From the NCBI RefSeq assembly GCF_014645795.1, contig NZ_BMMK01000003.1, positions 250,319 to 314,318 on the forward strand: 64,000 nucleotides of DNA, in the 5' to 3' direction. The notes beneath the pieces were generated by a model, which was given only the letters and a program-made list of their open reading frames with translations, ran no database searches and was not told the origin of the DNA. A program made the translations under genes and the position numbers. The DNA comes from Longimycelium tulufanense. Its GTDB lineage: Bacteria; Actinomycetota; Actinomycetes; Mycobacteriales; Pseudonocardiaceae. This document shows, one piece after another, positions 61,126-64,000 of this stretch. Position 1 is the stretch's first letter; the number at the start of each line of letters is the position of its first letter.

Positions 61126-61167
61126 ATGCGTGTCGCGTCGCTACTTCGCACCTGGTGGGCCGCCTGA
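61126..61167 (+). CDS. Trp-Trp leader peptide of trpS
   Basis: Thirteen codons, MRVASLLRTWWAA, then TGA. Two consecutive TGG codons at positions 10-11 of such a short frame are highly unlikely by chance and mark a ribosome-stalling leader. It starts at a leaderless ATG. Just downstream are a hairpin overlapping the Trp codons, an alternative pairing partner, and a hairpin that hides the trpS ribosome site. A similar leader has been described for an indolmycin-resistant auxiliary trpS in Streptomyces (from memory). Confidence 0.75.
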   Translation: MRVASLLRTWWAA

Positions 61168-61266
61168 CGGCGGCCCGGCGTTGACGCGCTCATATCGGAA
61201 CCGGAGGTCGCCCGTCGCGGCGGCCTTCTGGTGACCAGGGCCTTCCCCGGCGGGTGACGGGGAAGG
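61157..61266 (+). promoter_or_regulatory. Attenuator region of trpS
   Basis: Stem 1: 61157-61164 with 61169-61176 (8 bp, overlapping the second Trp codon). Stem 2: 61241-61249 with 61258-61266 (9 bp), which pairs the Shine-Dalgarno GGAAGGAG (61261-61268). Competing pairings: 61172-61176 with 61238-61242, and 61158-61164 with 61219-61225. Ribosome stalling at Trp codons would free 61169-61176 to invade stem 2 and expose the ribosome site. Confidence 0.6.
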
Positions 61267-61275
61267 AGACACCGG

Positions 61276-62247
61276 ATGACCCGGCTCTCGGCGGTCAAGC
61301 CCAGCGGGCACGTGCAGCTCGGCAACTATCTCGGGGCGATCCGGCGGTGGGCTGACGAGCACGGTCCAAACGACGTGTTCTTCATCTGCGACCTGCACGC
61401 CATGACCGTCCCGCACAATCCCGGCCGACTACGCGCACTCACCAGGGAGCAGCTCGCCATCCTGGTGGCCGCGGGCGTGGACCCGGAGGTCGCCTGCGTC
61501 TACGTGCAGTCCGACCTGGTCGACATGCACGGCGCGCTGACCTGGCTGCTGGAGTGCACCTGTACGTATGGCGAGGCCATCCGCATGATCCAGTTCAGGG
61601 AGAAGGGCGCTGGGCAAACATCGGTACGACTCGGGTTGCTCACCTACCCGGTGCTGATGGCCGCCGACATCCTGCTGCATGGCACGGACGAGGTGCCCGT
61701 GGGCGAGGACCAGTCACAACACCTGGAGCTGGCACGCACCCTGGCGAAGCGTTTCAACCACTCCTATGGCGAGGTCTTCACGCTCCCGCGTGCGGTGCTG
61801 CCCACCGTGGCGGCTCGGGTGCGCGATCTTTCCGACCCGACGCGAAAGATGGGGAAGTCGGCGGGTGATTCGCCCGGCGTGGTGTATGTGCTCGATCCGC
61901 CGGACATCGTGCGACGCAAGATCCGGCGTGCTGTGACGGACGACCGGGCGGCGGTGCGCTACGCACCGGACGAGCAGCCCGGGGTGGCCAACCTGCTGGA
62001 GATCCTGGCCGCGTGCACGGGCACCAGCCCCTACACGCTCGCCGGCACGATCTCCTCCTACGCCGAGCTCAAGGAGTCGGTGGCGGACGCCGTCGTGGAA
62101 ACCCTGCGCCCGGTGCGGGAACGGGCCGCGGAGTTGCTGGCCGACCCGGCCGAGCTGGACCGGGTTCGCAAGCTCGGGGCGGAGCGGGCGCGCACGCACG
62201 CCCGGTCCCGGCTCGACGCCGCGCTCGAGGTCGCTGGTCTGCGCTGA
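61276..62247 (+). CDS. trpS: Tryptophanyl-tRNA synthetase
   Basis: 323-residue class I synthetase. HIGH-type motif PSGHVQLGNY (residues 9-18), KMSKS-type motif KMGKSAGD, and YPVLMAADILLHGTDEVPVG with the family's conserved GEDQSQHLELAR. Short like the bacterial family. ATG 61276 has GGAAGGAG 7 nt upstream. The Trp-codon leader makes it a regulated enzyme, possibly an auxiliary, drug-tolerant copy; another trpS elsewhere in the genome would be expected in that case. Confidence 0.93.
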   Translation: MTRLSAVKPSGHVQLGNYLGAIRRWADEHGPNDVFFICDLHAMTVPHNPGRLRALTREQLAILVAAGVDPEVACVYVQSDLVDMHGALTWLLECTCTYGEAIRMIQFREKGAGQTSVRLGLLTYPVLMAADILLHGTDEVPVGEDQSQHLELARTLAKRFNHSYGEVFTLPRAVLPTVAARVRDLSDPTRKMGKSAGDSPGVVYVLDPPDIVRRKIRRAVTDDRAAVRYAPDEQPGVANLLEILAACTGTSPYTLAGTISSYAELKESVADAVVETLRPVRERAAELLADPAELDRVRKLGAERARTHARSRLDAALEVAGLR

Positions 62248-62312
62248 GACTGGGGATGCCGGTGAGGCCGGTCCGGCTCATCTGTTGCTGACGGTGGTGT
62301 CCCGAGTCCTTC

Positions 62313-62362
62313 CCGGCCCGCACCGAGCCTTCTGGCTGTTGCTTGTGCTTGGTGTGGGCCGG
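62313..62362. terminator. Terminator between trpS and the SRPBCC-Nudix gene
   Basis: A 16-bp stem with two or three G-T wobbles (62313-62328 with 62347-62362) between convergent genes. It lies 4 nt past the Nudix fusion stop. Confidence 0.75.
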
Positions 62363-62366
62363 TTTG

Positions 62367-63218
62367 CTACGCGGATCGTTGCCGGGTGAGCAGTTGACGT
62401 AGGTCGTGGACGAGGACGCGGTCGGCGGGTAGCCACGGGACGGTGCCGAGGTCGGGAGCGCGTAGCCAGCGCACCGCGTGGTGGTCGTGGGCGACCGGCT
62501 CCGCGTTCGGATCGGCGAGGGTGGCGGAGAGGACGCGCAGTACCATGCCGTTGTGTAGCGGGATATCCGGGCCGATCTGCTCGCCGGCGACGATCTCGAC
62601 ACCGAGTTCCTCCCGGCATTCCCGCACCAGCGCGGCCTTGTCGGTCTCCCCTGGCTCGACCCTGCCGCCGGGTAGTTCCCATTGCCCGGCGTGCTCGGCC
62701 GGGTAGGACCGTTGCTGCGCAAGCAACTCGCGGTCCCGCACCAGTGCCGCGCCCACCACGACGGGCGCGGCGGCCAGCTCCTCCGACCGGGCCCGCAAGG
62801 CGCGCACGCGTTCCCGGAGCACCCGGGACGCGAGCCGGCGCGCGGCCACGGAGTCGATCAACCAGCCGAGCAATCCCAGCGGTGAGACCCATTCCAGGCT
62901 CTCGTCCACCCGGCTGCCGTGCGCGGTCTCGGTGATCTCGACCTTGTGCCGCAGGCGCGGCAGCGGGCCGGCGACGAGCGTGGTGCTCATGCCGTCGGTG
63001 CCGATGCGCAGGACGCGGGTGCGCAGCCGGATTCCAGGCAACAGCCGGATGGCGAAGTCGACCTCGTCGCCGGAGGCGAGGAAGCCGTTCGCTTCCGTCG
63101 GCACCGTCATGTCGGCGACGAGCGCCGCGACGCGGCGTGCCAGCTCGGCGTCGAGCAATGCGCCAGCCACGGCTCGTGGCGGGGCGGGGGTGGAGAAGGT
63201 GCTGCGCAGGATCGGCAC
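62367..63218 (-). CDS. SRPBCC-Nudix fusion protein
   Basis: 283 residues. N-terminal ~140: SRPBCC/START-like (LRSTFSTPAPPRAVAGALLD; LLPGIRLRTRVLRIGTDG; ESLEWVSPLGLLGWLIDSVA). C-terminal ~135: a MutT-type Nudix domain with VVGAALVRDRELLAQQRSYP and an intact box GGRVEPGETDKAAL plus ECREELGVE. GTG 63218 has GAGGA 9 nt upstream. SRPBCC-Nudix fusions are uncommon; the pairing suggests ligand sensing linked to nucleotide sanitation. No partner gene nearby is certain. Confidence 0.85.
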   Translation of the reverse strand: MPILRSTFSTPAPPRAVAGALLDAELARRVAALVADMTVPTEANGFLASGDEVDFAIRLLPGIRLRTRVLRIGTDGMSTTLVAGPLPRLRHKVEITETAHGSRVDESLEWVSPLGLLGWLIDSVAARRLASRVLRERVRALRARSEELAAAPVVVGAALVRDRELLAQQRSYPAEHAGQWELPGGRVEPGETDKAALVRECREELGVEIVAGEQIGPDIPLHNGMVLRVLSATLADPNAEPVAHDHHAVRWLRAPDLGTVPWLPADRVLVHDLRQLLTRQRSA

Positions 63219-63471
63219 GGCTGTCCATCCTCGCAGGTAGTTTCACCAGCATCACGTCGGCGTGGCCGTGATGGTGAAGCCTCCGGCGCAGAGTGACGCG
63301 AAGCGGCCGGGCAACGGGCGGGGGATCATAGGTGGCTCGAGCAGTCGTGCCAGGTGTCGATGTCGAGCGTGCGGTGTGCCCGGACGAAGACTTCGAGAGC
63401 GTCGGGAAGACGCCGTAGCCGCTCAACGTGCACCAGCCCGTGCGCGGCCTCCCACGGCTTGCGGGCGTTCG

Positions 63472-64000
63472 TCAGTGGTTGAGCACGTCGGGGTCGACCC
63501 ACCGGGCGGCGGGCATCGCGTTCAGCGCCTCGGCCAGCGCACGGATCTCGTCGCGGGTCGCGGGCGGCGGAAGCCGTTCTCCCTCCGGCAGGTCGGTCGC
63601 GGCCGTGCGCATCCGGGCGACCGGACGCAGCGCGCGGCCGGTGGCGAACCAGATCGTGATCCCGACGACGACGGTGCCGACCAGGACACCGAGCCAGAGG
63701 CCGGCGATGCCGGGGCCCACGTCCCCGAATGCCTCCGTCCCGGCGACGACGAGCCGCTGCGTGCCGTCCGGTGTGGTGACCACCTCCCCCGCCCACCGCA
63801 TCGGCACGTGCCCGCGGGAGTCGGGCACCGCCTCGCCCGCCTTGAGCTGGTTGATCAGGTGTGGAGGCGGTCCGAGGCCCACCACTGCCGTGGCGGCGGG
63901 CCGGAGCGGGGGCGAGCTGGCGTCGCCGCCTAGACGAGTAATTCCGAAGTCGGGGTGGTCCCTGGAGACAGGCGAAGGGTGTCCAAGATCGGGTTGTGAC
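63472..64000 (-). pseudogene. Truncated sensor histidine kinase (HAMP part only)
   Basis: Reads in from the right edge: an extracytoplasmic region (DHPDFGITRLGGDASSPPLR, RWAGEVVTTPDGTQRLVVAG), one membrane span (GLWLGVLVGTVVVGITIWFA) and a HAMP domain (GRALRPVARMRTAATDLPEG; ATRDEIRALAEALNAM). It then ends PAARWVDPDVLNH and stops, exactly where the HisKA helix (RxFVxxAxHELRTP) should begin. The sequence below this stop has no kinase domain in any frame. Either a C-terminally truncated kinase gene or a degraded remnant; the upstream end is outside the window. Confidence 0.7.

Noticed and set aside
1..64000. tRNA, rRNA, transposase or integrase genes
   Set aside because: I saw no T-loop/anticodon pattern and no transposase motif on reading; a covariance-model scan would settle tRNAs.

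Overview
This window comes from the chromosome of a high-GC actinomycete, most likely a member of the Pseudonocardiales. GTG starts are frequent and mycothiol genes are present. From memory, the gene content and order match the Mycobacterium tuberculosis stretch Rv1165-Rv1238 (typA, lpqW, mshB, fdxC-dapC, dapD/dapE, LOG genes, folP2-gpgS, the Rv1209 DivIVA-like gene, tagA, the Rv1211-type DUF3117 gene, glgA(glgM)/glgC, O-methyltransferase/sigE-rseA-htrA-tatB, mrp, lpqY-sugABC), with insertions. I cannot name the genus. I recognise no tRNA, rRNA, CRISPR array or transposase.

Layout. Positions 1-3.2 kb: trehalose-type ABC operon lpqY-sugA-sugB-sugC, minus strand, with sugC cut by the edge. 3.4-5.3 kb: stress-protein-like membrane protein and an acyl-CoA dehydrogenase. 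5.6-13.7 kb: accessory block with a zinc-ribbon protein, two tandem GT39-type membrane glycosyltransferases, a winged-helix-like protein and a giant patatin. 13.8-18 kb: CoA-ester lyase, Nudix hydrolase, MarR regulator and Mrp. 18.3-22.8 kb: envelope-stress locus sigE-rseA-htrA-tatB with a divergent O-methyltransferase. 22.8-26 kb: frameshifted GNAT gene, then divergent glgC/glgM. 26-32.4 kb: leucyl aminopeptidase, DUF3117 protein, PaaX regulator with enoyl-CoA hydratase, tag, SRPBCC, DivIVA-like protein, and PadR with its membrane partner. 32.5-34.7 kb: an unrecognised membrane-protein pair sharing a glycine/valine motif. 34.7-36.6 kb: folP2-gpgS. 36.9-43.4 kb: secreted hydrolase, two LOG proteins, WrbA and divergent dapE/dapD. 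43.5-49.3 kb: CHAD protein, fdxC-dapC, Uma2 nuclease, and mshB with two membrane or hypothetical genes. 49.4-57.4 kb: complete oligopeptide ABC operon preceded by an lpqW-type lipoprotein. 57.9-64 kb: typA, a tiny Cys/Lys-rich protein behind an iron box, two YciI proteins, trpS with a Trp-Trp leader peptide, an SRPBCC-Nudix fusion and a histidine-kinase remnant.

Functional themes. Several genes serve trehalose/glucan metabolism (LpqY-SugABC, GlgC/GlgM, GpgS), lysine/diaminopimelate synthesis (DapC, DapD, DapE) and envelope stress control (SigE/RseA/HtrA/TatB). Thirteen start codons lie 6-8 nt after a TANNNT -10-like hexamer and lack a Shine-Dalgarno sequence, which points to widespread leaderless transcription.

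The observations I rate highest are the tandem-Trp leader upstream of trpS with an SD-sequestering hairpin (61126-61275), the IdeR/DtxR-like iron box in front of a 53-residue Cys4 protein (59966-60180), and the two-gene system at 32554-34702. Next come a dispersed 60-bp repeat that is translated inside gpgS in one of its two copies, and two pairs of DnaA-box-like sites, each spaced exactly 20 bp.
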